NCBI GenBank assembly: GCA_965197825.1
Contig: CBDANW010000002.1
Span: 1,736,001 to 1,800,000 of the forward strand
Origin: CBDANW01 sp965197825
GTDB lineage: Bacteria > Acidobacteriota > Vicinamibacteria > Marinacidobacterales > DATDRI01
Length of the DNA stretch: 64,000 nt
Direction of reading: 5' to 3'
How positions within the stretch are numbered: position 1 is the first letter of the stretch; each line of letters starts with the position of its first letter. A program made the translations under genes and the position numbers. This document shows positions 43,292 through 51,522 of the stretch, piece after piece. The notes below the pieces were generated by a model, which saw only the letters and a list, made by a program, of their open reading frames with translations, had not been told where the DNA came from and did not search any database.

Positions 43292-44491
43292 GTGAGTCAG
43301 TTCGTCATCAGGGGGATGGGCTCGATTTCCCCTCTTGGTTGCACAGGCGAGGAGGTTTGGCAGAGTTACCAGTCTCCGTTGAGCTGTATCGGTTCCAGAG
43401 ATTTCCACGGTAATCCCACGCCGGTCGCCGCCCTCGACGAGCGAGCCGAGTCCTGCCTCAAGGAGCTCCGGCAAGAAAGGGAGCCATACCAGGGGCTCGA
43501 TAGAACCGTGGCGATGGCGATGTTCGCCAGCCGCCAGGCCGTTGCTCAATCCGGCTGGAGCTCGCGGCTCGACATCGGCATCAACATCGGCTCCTCTCGG
43601 GGAGCCACCTCGCTCTTCGAGAGCTTTCATGACTTTTTCTTGACCCATGCTCACAGCCGTGTCCCTACTCTCACCTCACCCTTGACCACCCTCGGGAATC
43701 TTTCTTCCTGGGTCGCACAAGATTTGTACAGTGAAGGTGTGACCATCAGTCATTCCGTGACCTGCAGTACGGCACTACAGAGTCTCGTCAACGCCATCGC
43801 TTGGCTGAAGTCGGGCATGGCGAACCGCTTCATTGTCGGCGGCACCGAGGCGCCGCTGACCGCTTTCACCGTGGCTCAAATGAAGGCCTTGCGTATCTAC
43901 TCCGACCGATTCGACGAAGAGTATCCCAGCCGCCCGCTCGCAAACGATGCCTCCCGAAACTCTATGGTTCTCGGCGAAGGTGCCGCGGTCTTTTGCGTCG
44001 ATGGAGGAGCTGGGGCGAGCGGAGAGGACGAATCTCCAACTCTGGCCGTCGTCGATAGCGTCGGCTATGCAAACGAACAGCTTTCCCACAACGCGTCTTT
44101 ATCGGAAGAGGGAGAGTGCCTCTACCACTCGATGAAAATGGCGCTGGACGCCTTGGACGGAAAGAAAACGGTCGACGCGATCGTCTTGCACGCCCCCGGT
44201 ACGTTGAAGGGCGATCGCTCGGAGCTGAACGCGGTGCGCAAGCTCTTCGGCGAACACATCCCCTATCTTTTCTCCAACAAGTGGAAGATTGGTCACACCC
44301 TGGGCGCTTCGGGTGCCCTGAGCATGGAGCTCGCAATCCTCATGCTGCAATACCGGAAGTGCTTTCCCTTTCCATACCCGGTACTTCTCAACGGGGATCC
44401 GGGAGAGCTCGGGACGATCATGGTGAACGCGTCCGGTTTCGGCGGCAATGCCGCGAGTGTGATCCTGAGCCGCCCGGAGAATTCACGGTGA
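43292..44491 (+). CDS. Beta-ketoacyl synthase in the biotin operon
   Basis: 399 aa KAS I/II-type condensing enzyme, from a GTG at 43292. Active-site triad visible: Cys158 in 'SVTCSTALQS', His in 'AIVLHAPGTLKGD' and His in 'KWKIGHTLGASGA'; C-terminal 'NASGFGGNAAS' completes the fold. Sequence is divergent from FabF/FabB, with a short N-terminal half. Position between bioA and the lipid kinase (GTG start overlapping its TGA) implies cotranscription with biotin genes. Comparable KS genes sit in biotin operons of some Bacteroidota, which supports a role in building the pimeloyl chain; this is inference. Alternative: it belongs with the lipid kinase in lipid synthesis. Confidence 0.85.
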   Translation: MSQFVIRGMGSISPLGCTGEEVWQSYQSPLSCIGSRDFHGNPTPVAALDERAESCLKELRQEREPYQGLDRTVAMAMFASRQAVAQSGWSSRLDIGINIGSSRGATSLFESFHDFFLTHAHSRVPTLTSPLTTLGNLSSWVAQDLYSEGVTISHSVTCSTALQSLVNAIAWLKSGMANRFIVGGTEAPLTAFTVAQMKALRIYSDRFDEEYPSRPLANDASRNSMVLGEGAAVFCVDGGAGASGEDESPTLAVVDSVGYANEQLSHNASLSEEGECLYHSMKMALDALDGKKTVDAIVLHAPGTLKGDRSELNAVRKLFGEHIPYLFSNKWKIGHTLGASGALSMELAILMLQYRKCFPFPYPVLLNGDPGELGTIMVNASGFGGNAASVILSRPENSR

Positions 44492-45432
44492 GTCCAGGAA
44501 CTCCCCTCATCATTATCAATCCTGCCGCACGAGGCGGCGAGGCGGGCCGCTCGTGGGTCGCTGGGGCGACCATCGTGCGTTCTCACTTCGGGGCTTACGA
44601 GTGCGCCTTTACCGAACGCGCGGGCGATGCCACGCGTATCGCGGAAGAGGAAGCGCGCGCCGGTCGCCAGTTCATCATCTCCTTCGGCGGTGACGGAACG
44701 ATCGGCGAGGTGGCCCGCGGAATCTTGCGCTCGCGCGCGCCGGCCGAGCTGGGTGTCTTGCCGCAAGGCACTGGCGCTGATTTCTCGAGAACGTTGGGCG
44801 TTCCATCGCGACTGGCGGACGCCGCCCGCGCACTCCGTGACGGCCAATCGGAGAAGATCGATGTCGGAGAAGTTTCCTTCACCCGCCACGATGGAACAAC
44901 CGAGTCGAGGTATTTCATCAACTCGGCCTCGTTCGGCCTGAGCGGCGAAGTGGCGTCACGGACCAATCGAGTCAATCGGGCGGGCGGGCGGCAACTCTTC
45001 GGAGGGGCGCTCGCCTATGCCACCGAGACGATGAAGGCCGCGCTTGCCTTCGATCCACTCGCCGTCTGGATTCGGGTCGGGACGGACCCCGCTCGGCAGA
45101 TTCCCATCACCCAGGTCTCCGTCAATAACGGCAAGTTCTTCGGCGGCGGCATGAAGATCGCGCCCCGCGCCAGCATCGTGGACGGTCTCCTCGATCTCGT
45201 CGTCGTCCGCAAGCTCTCGTTTGCGCGAATCGCCGCCCACAGCCCGCGCATCTACTCAGGCACACATCTCTCGCTTCCCGAAGTGGATCACACGCAGGTG
45301 GAAACGGTCCGCGCCTGGCCGGCGAGCGAGGGTGCCACGATTGAGCTGGAAGTGGATGGCGAGACCCCAGGCGTGCTCCCGGCCCGATTCTCTATCCGGC
45401 CCCGTGCGCTGAGCGTCCGGGTCGACGGCTAG
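44488..45432 (+). CDS. Diacylglycerol/sphingosine kinase-family lipid kinase
   Basis: 314 aa from a GTG overlapping the KS stop. YegS/BmrU-type: 'LIIINPAARGGEAGR' at the N-terminus, ATP site 'FIISFGGDGTIGEVARGIL' (G-G-D-G-T) near 60-78, 'VLPQGTGADFSRTL', and the C-terminal beta domain with 'VNNGKFFGGGMKIAPRASIV' and 'DGLLDLVVV'. It would phosphorylate a membrane diacylglycerol-like lipid. Last gene of the biotin run. Its TAG stop is the first TAG of the inserted MITE (CTAGTG), so the original C-terminus may have been different. Confidence 0.9.
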   Translation: MSPGTPLIIINPAARGGEAGRSWVAGATIVRSHFGAYECAFTERAGDATRIAEEEARAGRQFIISFGGDGTIGEVARGILRSRAPAELGVLPQGTGADFSRTLGVPSRLADAARALRDGQSEKIDVGEVSFTRHDGTTESRYFINSASFGLSGEVASRTNRVNRAGGRQLFGGALAYATETMKAALAFDPLAVWIRVGTDPARQIPITQVSVNNGKFFGGGMKIAPRASIVDGLLDLVVVRKLSFARIAAHSPRIYSGTHLSLPEVDHTQVETVRAWPASEGATIELEVDGETPGVLPARFSIRPRALSVRVDG

Positions 45433-45561
45433 TGCCCTGATCAGTGGATCGTTGCTTAAGGCTCGAGGCCATTTTGTGTGCTGGCAATGCGAGTTTCGGG
45501 GACAGCTACTTAATCTAGCGAAGATAAGCGCTACTAGATTAAGTAGCTGTCCCCGAAACTC
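45429..45561. repeat. Hairpin MITE, copy 2 (right flank missing)
   Basis: Left end CTAGTGCCCTGATCAGTGG matches the inverted right end of copy 1 for ~50 bases (to GTGTGCTGG). The central inverted repeat 45491-45518/45534-45561 is again perfect, but at one arm position where copy 1 pairs C with G this copy pairs T with A. The 15-base loop differs by one base. The right part of the element after the hairpin is absent. Confidence 0.75.
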
Positions 45562-45665
45562 CTAGGCACCGCTCACCCGGAAGGCTTCGTTACCGAGGAA
45601 ATGTTCTTTGAGGTAGGCGACCGCCTCGTAGAGCGTGTCACTCGAATCCCGCGAGCAGAATCACC
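45562..45665 (-). pseudogene. C-terminal fragment of an SDR/epimerase paralogous to 50480-51499
   Basis: Reads 'RDSSDTLYEAVAYLKEHFLG' then 'NEAFRVSGA' and stop, matching the end of the gene at 50480 ('GDTLYETVAYLREHFLGNSA'). Nucleotide similarity is also evident. Only ~33 residues survive; the stop codon is next to the MITE end. Confidence 0.75.
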
Positions 45666-45755
45666 AGTTCGGGACCATCTGCACGATCTTCTCTCGACGA
45701 CCCGCTTGCCCATCTAGGACGAAATCTCCTATCCTTCACGAAAAGGGGGAACTCA

Positions 45756-45930
45756 GTGACCCCAGGCCGGCGCGATCAAATCGAAAGCCTCTATCATCGC
45801 GCGCTGGAAAAGAAAGAAAGCCAGCGCGACGAGTTCCTGCGTGAAGCCTGCGCCGGTGATGACGCGTTGCGGCGTGAAGTGGAGTCACTGCTCGGGAGAG
45901 ACGGCAGCGTGGGCTTGACGTCGGCGCCCA
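45756..45930 (+). pseudogene. Ser/Thr kinase, N-terminal fragment
   Basis: From a GTG: 'TPGRRDQIESLYHRALEKKE' then 'RDEFLREACAGDDALRREVE' and 'SLLGRDG'. This is the characteristic N-terminal segment that precedes the kinase domain in many acidobacterial Ser/Thr kinases. No kinase domain follows; after ~55 residues the frame loses similarity and the PDZ protein gene begins. Confidence 0.7.
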
Positions 45931-46541
45931 CCGAAGAACGCCAGCAAAAACACCAGCAAAAGCTGCGGCAAAGGAGAGAGGTGCCGATCCCACGCCGGGG
46001 CCTTCCGATCTACCGTTGTCCAGGCGCGCACCCTGGTGGATGTACGTTATCGCAGCATCCTATGTCGCCTTGTTTGCGCTGATTCCTTACCTGGTGATCT
46101 GGGGGCCCGCGGACCTTCTGGGGCTGGCCGCGGCTCTCGAGGATGGCACGATGCTCGTTCGCGCCGCGGAGCCGGACTCCCTTACGGCCAGGGCCGGTGT
46201 GCGAGCGGGCGATCGGGTGGTGGCGATCGACGGTCGGCCCATGCGCCGCATCGGGGACTGGACAGCCGTCAACGCCAATCTCGAGGTTGGAAAGGCCCAA
46301 CGCTGGGAGATCTTGCGTGACCAAGAACGATTAGAGTTAGAAGTTACGCCCGAGCGGGCCAACTGGCGAAACCGGCTGGCCGGCGGCTACATTTCGTATT
46401 GGGAATTATATATAACACTTGACTTGATCCGACCCACCGTACTATAACCCCACCTGCCGAAATAACCGCGGCTAGGTTTGGTTCGGGAAGTTCGAATAGA
46501 GAAAGGAAGGAGCCTTCAATAGTCGGAAAAGAATATCTCTT

Positions 46542-46715
46542 ATGAGCGACAAACCAGTACAACCTCCTCGTCCAAAGCCGCCGCGTCCGATAGAAAGAAG
46601 GGAAAGGGAATCAGAACGGAGAGAACGAATCCCCCAAAACGAGAAACCTCCGTCTCGCCCAAAGCCAGAAAAAGTAGGGAAAGTCATACAAGAAAGGCCA
46701 AATAAGCCAGAGTGA
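46542..46715 (+). CDS. Short Pro/Arg/Glu-rich protein (passenger)
   Basis: 57 aa, hydrophilic: 'MSDKPVQPPRPKPPRPIERR' then alternating E, R, P and K to the end 'QERPNKPE'. No domain. The GAAGGAG upstream is ~30 bases away, so the start signal is weak. Its 3' end overlaps the convergent membrane-protein gene by 32 bases. Codon pattern and continuous charge make it credible but unproven. Confidence 0.4.
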   Translation: MSDKPVQPPRPKPPRPIERRERESERRERIPQNEKPPSRPKPEKVGKVIQERPNKPE

Positions 46716-47193
46716 AAAGATTTAAAGCGACGGCAATAACTACAGAGCGGTAACACCACTTAACGGAAGCATACTTTCGATGTGTGATCTGTCGGTTATG
46801 TTCTATCTGCTCCTTTAGTCCTTCAGCTCTCTGTAGTAGGAACGTCTCGAACGCCTTTTCGTCTGGGGACGATTCTCCAACACACTTGAAATGTCGCCTG
46901 AGATCCTCGTGAAAGACGCCCCACTGCTCAGTGTTTTCTACCTTGTGAGTGCGAGGCCAAATCGTTACCAATGCGAACATTGCGGCCGTGAAAAGGATGA
47001 CAGCGCATATCATTTGAAGGAACGTCAACACTGGATCCATTTCGTTCTTTAGAAGGTTTGTGGTTTGCGATGCCAGGAATACAATCAAGACTAGGCCAAT
47101 GCTAGCTTTAACATCTAGTGTGTCCGATAGGCCGAAGAACATTCGGTCTTTCTGTTCGAGGCTTTCGACATCGTTCTGCATAAGAGAGCTCAT
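46684..47193 (-). CDS. Three-TM protein resembling SLATT/Pycsar-type membrane effectors (passenger)
   Basis: 169 aa. Residues 1-25 are polar; helices at ~29-46 ('KASIGLVLIVFLASQT') and ~54-77 ('LTFLQMICAVILFTAAMFAL'); a cytosolic helical part of ~70 residues with many charges; a last helix at ~149-169. A D-x-K-A-S just before the first helix and this 2+1 helix plan recall the Pycsar effector and SLATT membrane domains of phage defence. I see no nucleotide cyclase or other sensor, so function is open. RBS GGAGAAAACCAG lies before ATG 47193, which also overlaps the stop of an upstream short frame (ATGA). Confidence 0.6.
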   Translation of the reverse strand: MSSLMQNDVESLEQKDRMFFGLSDTLDVKASIGLVLIVFLASQTTNLLKNEMDPVLTFLQMICAVILFTAAMFALVTIWPRTHKVENTEQWGVFHEDLRRHFKCVGESSPDEKAFETFLLQRAEGLKEQIEHNRQITHRKYASVKWCYRSVVIAVALNLFTLAYLAFLV

Positions 47194-47566
47194 CTGGTTT
47201 TCTCCTTGCGGAGAAGGATTCTAGCGGACGAGAGCCCTGTAGGGCAAACGCTTCCCGTCCATGCCTCGACGGGCTGAAAGTCTGGGGGGAAATTAAGTGA
47301 CATAATTACCCCGAAAACAGCAACGCCCCGGGGAATTACCCCCGGGGCGCCAACAAACTTTTTCTGGCCGCCCACCACGGCGGCCAGAGGAGCTTTCTCT
47401 ACTATGGAAGACTATACTTTCTTTTCTGTCTTACTGTCAATCTTTGTGTCACTCTCCCACTTGCTCCGTTCTCTTTGGAAGGGGCCCGGCCGGTGGCTGT
47501 GGTGGAAAGCAATGGATCTAATTCACCCACTGCCGCCACCGCGTGTACTTTAAGGAGGAGAGCACG
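47194..47566. other. Structured leader region between two divergent passenger genes
   Basis: About 370 bases without a firm gene. Two strong hairpins lie at 47324-47349 (CGCCCCGG/CCGGGGCG) and 47363-47388 (TCTGGCCGCC/GGCGGCCAGA). On the minus strand a short frame (start at 47303, 37 codons, or 47378, 62 codons) runs into the ATG of the membrane protein with an ATGA overlap and could be a translated leader. On the plus side AAGGAGGAG precedes the ORF at 47567. Confidence 0.5.
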
Positions 47567-47749
47567 ATGAGCAAGCGACCAGGTTACGGAAACGCAAAGC
47601 CCGACATCTTGACGACGGCGCTTCGGCGCGCGTTTGAGGATTACTATGGCCCCAACGGGGAGCGGCTACCGCGACCCGCTGCTGAGTCCGTTGTCAGCGA
47701 TGAGGTTGCGGTAGAGCAACCGACGTCCGACAAGACCCGCGACGATTGA
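47567..47749 (+). CDS. Small acidic protein with strong ribosome binding site (passenger)
   Basis: 60 aa from ATG 47567, eight bases after AAGGAGGAG. 'MSKRPGYGNAKPDILTTALR' and 'RAFEDYYGPNGERLPRP' followed by an acidic, probably disordered tail. No domain is recognised. Its last 84 bases overlap the 3' end of the convergent transposase gene, a compact arrangement that suggests long association with the element. Confidence 0.55.
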   Translation: MSKRPGYGNAKPDILTTALRRAFEDYYGPNGERLPRPAAESVVSDEVAVEQPTSDKTRDD

Positions 47750-48640
47750 AACCATCTGGTCGGTGGTGTCGGCCTCACGGATGTTGTGCTTCAGCGCAAA
47801 CTCGGTGACGTATTTCTGCAAATGCTTCGGGCTGAGCTTGTGGAATGTTCCCTTGTGGGCGCGTTTCAACATTGACCAAAACGACTCGATACCGTTGATG
47901 TGAGCCTGCTGGCGGACATACTCGCCGGCTGAGTGCTTGACCGCTTCTCTGTCTCTCGGCAGCCCATCGTAGGCGGTTGCGTCATCGGTGTATACCTTCG
48001 CGGTAGTGGCCGCATTGTCTAGTATGAAGCCTTGGAGCGTAGGCTTGTCGGCATTCTCGATCACCTTGGCCCGGACTTGCTTGCTCGCCCGATCCTTCAT
48101 TGCGACGACGGCGGTTTTGCCTTTGGCGCCACGGCCAGTCAGAGCCTTCCGCTTCGACGCTCTCATGTTGCGCCGTTTGCCGCCGAAGTAGCTTTCGTCC
48201 ACCTCGACTGGCCCTAGAAAAGCATCGATCCCACTCTTGGGCCATGCCTTGCGAATGCGGTGCAGCATGAACCATGCGGTCTTCTGTGTGACCTTGATGT
48301 CTCGGTGGAGCTTCATGCTCGAAACGCTTTTGAGGTTCGTCGCGTAAATGTAGACCGCGAAAGCCCACTTACGGAGTGGGAGCTTGGAGCTTTCGAGAGC
48401 GGTGCTGGTGCGAACGCTGAAGTAGGAGCGGCAGCTCGAGCACCAGTACGGCATTGGCTTTTCGTTTGGAACTTTGCCCGTGCTGAGGCTCCCGCAATGG
48501 CCGCAACATCGCTCGCCGTTCCAAACGATCTGCTCAAACCACTGCTGGGCTGCGTCCTCGTTGGGGAATAAATCCGCCAGTTCTAGCTGCGAGATCCCTT
48601 GTCTGTAGGCTTTTCCAGGGGCTTTGTGTCTCTTCATCAT
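47666..48640 (-). CDS. IS1595-family (ISXO2-like) transposase
   Basis: 324 aa, apparently intact. An N-terminal zinc ribbon ('CCGHCGSLST' and 'WCSSCRSYFSVRTST') is followed by the ISXO2-like DDE/N-K domain: 'VEVDESYFGGKRRN' (first D), 'VYTDDATAYDGLPR' (second D) and 'HINGIESFWSMLKRAHKGTF' (the N/E-K region). Two ATGs (48640 and 48637) are possible. Likely active, given the perfect target duplication. Confidence 0.92.
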   Translation of the reverse strand: MMKRHKAPGKAYRQGISQLELADLFPNEDAAQQWFEQIVWNGERCCGHCGSLSTGKVPNEKPMPYWCSSCRSYFSVRTSTALESSKLPLRKWAFAVYIYATNLKSVSSMKLHRDIKVTQKTAWFMLHRIRKAWPKSGIDAFLGPVEVDESYFGGKRRNMRASKRKALTGRGAKGKTAVVAMKDRASKQVRAKVIENADKPTLQGFILDNAATTAKVYTDDATAYDGLPRDREAVKHSAGEYVRQQAHINGIESFWSMLKRAHKGTFHKLSPKHLQKYVTEFALKHNIREADTTDQMVSIVAGLVGRRLLYRNLIADNGLSSGSR

Positions 48641-49396
48641 GTCCGCATGTTACACTGGTTTAGCACGCCTGTCAAGGTTAATATATAATCCCCTTCGTAT
48701 TCCGGTCTGGCCCTGATCAGCTTTGCCGTGGGTCTTTTTGTCGGCTTTCGGCGGCCGGGCGACCCCGCAGCCATGATCGGGGCGTGGTTCATAGCAACGG
48801 CAGCCATCGCTTTCGGATTACCAAACGGCTGGGCGGTCTCCTGGCGTCAGGTTCCAGTGGCGTTTCAAGTCTCCTTCTGGATACCGGAGATCAGCCGTTT
48901 TGTTCTTGTAGGCATCTTCCTGTCTCTGTTCGTCATCTTTCCCCGCCGTCTGTTCCGAGCCCGCTGGCCCTGGATTCTGATCTGGGCGCCCGTGCTCGTA
49001 ACGCTTCCCTGGCGCGTCGCGCAGTTTTATGCCGTCATTTACCATCCGAGCCAAGCTTTAGCGGTTCCGGTCTGGGTCAATCAGGCGGCTAACTTGCGAA
49101 CGATCGTGTACCTGGTTGCGGGTATCGGCGTCCTGGTTGTGAGCTATCGCCGGCTGCTGGACGCGCACGAGAAGCGCCGCGTTCGCGTCCTGATGGCGGG
49201 GACCGCACTGGGGGTCGGCGCCGCCATCGGCAATACCTGGTTCTTCAACTTCGCCCAGCTGGAGACGGGCTCGCTCCTGAGGATAGCGTTCGTCCATCCC
49301 CTGACTCTGGCCTGCCCTCTGGCTTTCGCCTATGCGATCCTCCGTCACCGTGTGTTCGACATTCAGGTCATCATCCGCCAAGGGTAGCAGGTCAAT

Positions 49397-50363
49397 TTGG
49401 TGAAGGAATGTCCCTCTTGCGGGCGCTGCTTCGATCGTTCCGGTGACGTGTGCCCCGATGATCGGAACGAGCTGTCGTTGACGTTGCCGGTGGAGCGGGT
49501 ACTCGAAGACCGCTATCGATTGGAGCGTGTCCTCGGCCGAGGCGGCATGGGAGCGGTGTACGAGGCGACGGACACACGTCTCAGTCGCTCGGTTGCGGTC
49601 AAGATCATGATGGGCCACCTCTTTGGACAGCAGAAGGCATTGCGACGCTTCGAGCGAGAGGCTCAGGCTTCTGCCAATCTGAATCATCGCAACATTATTG
49701 CGGTACACGACTACGGGAGGATTGGCGACGACGGTGCTTTCCTAGTCATGGAGCTGATCCGAGGCATGACGATGCGAGGCGAGCTGGATCGGCACGGGCG
49801 CATCGCGCCTCCCGTCGCTGCCGAGTGGTTCGACCAAGTTCTCGACGGCTTATCGGCAGCGCACGAACATGGGATCATTCACCGCGACCTCAAACCTGAG
49901 AACATTATGATCCGCGGGCAGGGAGCGGGCGGCGACTCGATCAAGATCCTGGATTTCGGCCTGGCGAAGGCAAAGTGGGATCTCGACCGCCTCGACGGGC
50001 TTGACGGCACCGGGTGCCGTCGTGGGTACCTACGCCTACATGTCACCAGAGCAGCTCGGCGGCGGCGAGCTAGACGAGCGGAGCGATCTCTTCTCCATCG
50101 GGACCATGGTCGTCGAAATGATCACCGGGTCTCACCCGTTTCGCGCACGCACATCGGCGGAGATGCTGCACGCGATCCTACATCACCTTGTGCGTCTGGA
50201 AGGCGAGGCGGAGACCATCCGGACGCTTGAAAAGGTTCTGGAGAAAATCTCTGGCGAAAGATCGAGCCAATCGGTTCACATCAGCCAAAGAGCTGCGTCA
50301 GGCGTTGATTCCCGCCCTGCGGCGTTGCCCCTCGCCCTCAACACGGACCCGCACCGAGGGATA
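49397..50363 (+). pseudogene. Ser/Thr protein kinase with two frameshifts
   Basis: Starts GTG 49397 with a zinc ribbon ('CPSCGRCFDRSGDVCPDD'), then 'VLGRGGMGAVYEATD', 'VAVKIMM', 'IIHRDLKPENIMIRG' and 'IKILDFGLAKAK' in one frame. Near 49995 the frame shifts to 'VVGTYAYMSPEQLGGGELDE' and 'MVVEMITGSHPF', and near 50240 it shifts again to 'KSLAKDRANRFTSAKELRQA'. All catalytic motifs are present, so both shifts might be recent or errors in the sequence. It follows the broken PDZ gene by nine bases. Confidence 0.8.
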
Positions 50364-50479
50364 GAGAACTCGAGGTGGAGGCCCGTGTTCGATGCGCTCC
50401 TTGAGCTGACAGAGACGTTGCCCGCGGGTTGCGTGGTTTGAAGACCGGAGGGGTCCGGGCTAGCAGCTAGGACGCCCGG

Positions 50480-51499
50480 CTAGCTCAAGGAGACTTTCGC
50501 GCGGAACGCGCTGTTACCCAGAAAATGTTCTCTGAGGTAGGCGACCGTCTCGTAGAGGGTGTCACCTGGATCCCGCGAGCGAAACCCCAGTTCGCACTGC
50601 GCTTTCGAAGCGTCGAGGTACCAGAAATAGCGGCTCATCTCCACGCTGACCCGATCCACCGGCGGGGCCTTGCCCCAATGCCGATACAGCGAATCCACCG
50701 CCCGGGTGCCCCATTCGATGACGGCGCCGGGAGGATGGAGACGAGGCGCGGCTACTTTCGTGAGGCGTTCCAACCTTGAGAAGAGCTTCGCGAAATCCCA
50801 GTTCGGGCCGCCGATCAAGTAGCGGTCTCCCGCTACCCCGCGCGCCATGGCTTCCACGAAGGCGGGCGCCACATCCCGGACGTCCACGAAATTCAACCCC
50901 CCGGGTGGCACAGCGGGTACCTCGCGCGCGAGAAACTTCAAAATGTCTTCCGTCGACGACAGGCGTTCGTCTCCCGGGCCGAGCAAGAGGCTCGGGTTCA
51001 GGATCACCAGCTCCGGCCCACCCGCACACTCCTGCCGGGCGACCGTTTCCTGATAGATCTTGCTGGTGTAGTAAGGCCATCGCGCGATGATGTGAAGCGG
51101 CGTCGGACAGGTTTCGTCCGGGATCGTCTCTCCGTCCTCGGTCACGGCGATCGTCCCGCTCGTAGAGGCCATGACGACGCGTTCTACTTCGGCTCGCTGG
51201 GCCGCCTGACAGAGAAGCCGCGTGCCTTTGACATGAATCTCGTAGAGCTCTCGTTGATCGGCGGGGTTGCGCGACACCTTCCCGGCGAGATGGTAGATGT
51301 GCTGGACGCCCTTCACCGCGCGCTCCACGACGCTGGCAGATGTGATCGAGCCTTCGATGACCTCGACGCCTCTTCCGGGCAGCTCCGGACGCGAAGACGT
51401 ACTCACTACGCGAAGCTCTTCCCCGCCCCGATCCAAGAGAAGTTGGAGTAGGTGGCTTCCCAGGAAGCCTGTCGCGCCGGTGATGAGCGTCTTGGCCAT
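50480..51499 (-). CDS. NAD-dependent epimerase/dehydratase (dihydroflavonol 4-reductase-like extended SDR)
   Basis: 339 aa. NAD(P) motif 'TLITGATGFLGSHLLQLLL' at residues 4-22 (T-G-x-x-G-x-x-G), 'IYHLAGKVSRNPAD', active-site Ser in 'VMASTSGTIAV' and Y-x3-K in 'WPYYTSKIYQETVA'. Its substrate pocket resembles that of dihydroflavonol reductases and 3-beta-HSD-like lipid enzymes. It lies 24 bases downstream of the 1471-aa reductase-ligase-acyltransferase on the same strand, so a keto or aldehyde lipid intermediate is the likely substrate (inference). Confidence 0.85.
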   Translation of the reverse strand: MAKTLITGATGFLGSHLLQLLLDRGGEELRVVSTSSRPELPGRGVEVIEGSITSASVVERAVKGVQHIYHLAGKVSRNPADQRELYEIHVKGTRLLCQAAQRAEVERVVMASTSGTIAVTEDGETIPDETCPTPLHIIARWPYYTSKIYQETVARQECAGGPELVILNPSLLLGPGDERLSSTEDILKFLAREVPAVPPGGLNFVDVRDVAPAFVEAMARGVAGDRYLIGGPNWDFAKLFSRLERLTKVAAPRLHPPGAVIEWGTRAVDSLYRHWGKAPPVDRVSVEMSRYFWYLDASKAQCELGFRSRDPGDTLYETVAYLREHFLGNSAFRAKVSLS

Positions 51500-51522
51500 G
51501 GCAGAATGTCGGCCGATGCTAG

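Larger units (their letters stand above)
46401..48693 (-). mobile_element. IS1595-family element with passenger genes
   Basis: 2293 bp with terminal inverted repeats (left GGGAATTATATATAACACTT, right GGGGATTATATATTAACCTT) and an exact 8-bp target duplication TTCGTATT at 46393-46400 and 48694-48701. Besides the transposase it carries three small ORFs (46542-46715, 46684-47193 and 47567-47749) not found in simple IS1595 elements. The part from 46.4 to 47.5 kb is less GC-rich than the chromosome. Confidence 0.9.
46040..49387 (+). pseudogene. PDZ-domain multi-TM sensor-like protein, interrupted by IS1595-family element
   Basis: 5' part 46040-46400 and 3' part 48702-49387. A signal anchor ('MYVIAASYVALFALIPYLVI') and a PDZ domain ('MLVRAAEPDSLTARAGVRAG', 'DRVVAIDGRPM') are followed, once the insertion and one TTCGTATT are removed, by 'GYISYSGLALISFAVGLFVG' and about seven membrane helices ending 'RHRVFDIQVIIRQG'. 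Relatives continue into histidine kinase or phosphatase domains, so the stop right after 'RQG' suggests the output domain was lost too. Confidence 0.8.

Noticed and set aside
44116..44487. Upstream extension of the lipid kinase frame
   Set aside because: It overlaps the KS gene out of frame; the coupled GTG at 44488 fits the family start exactly.
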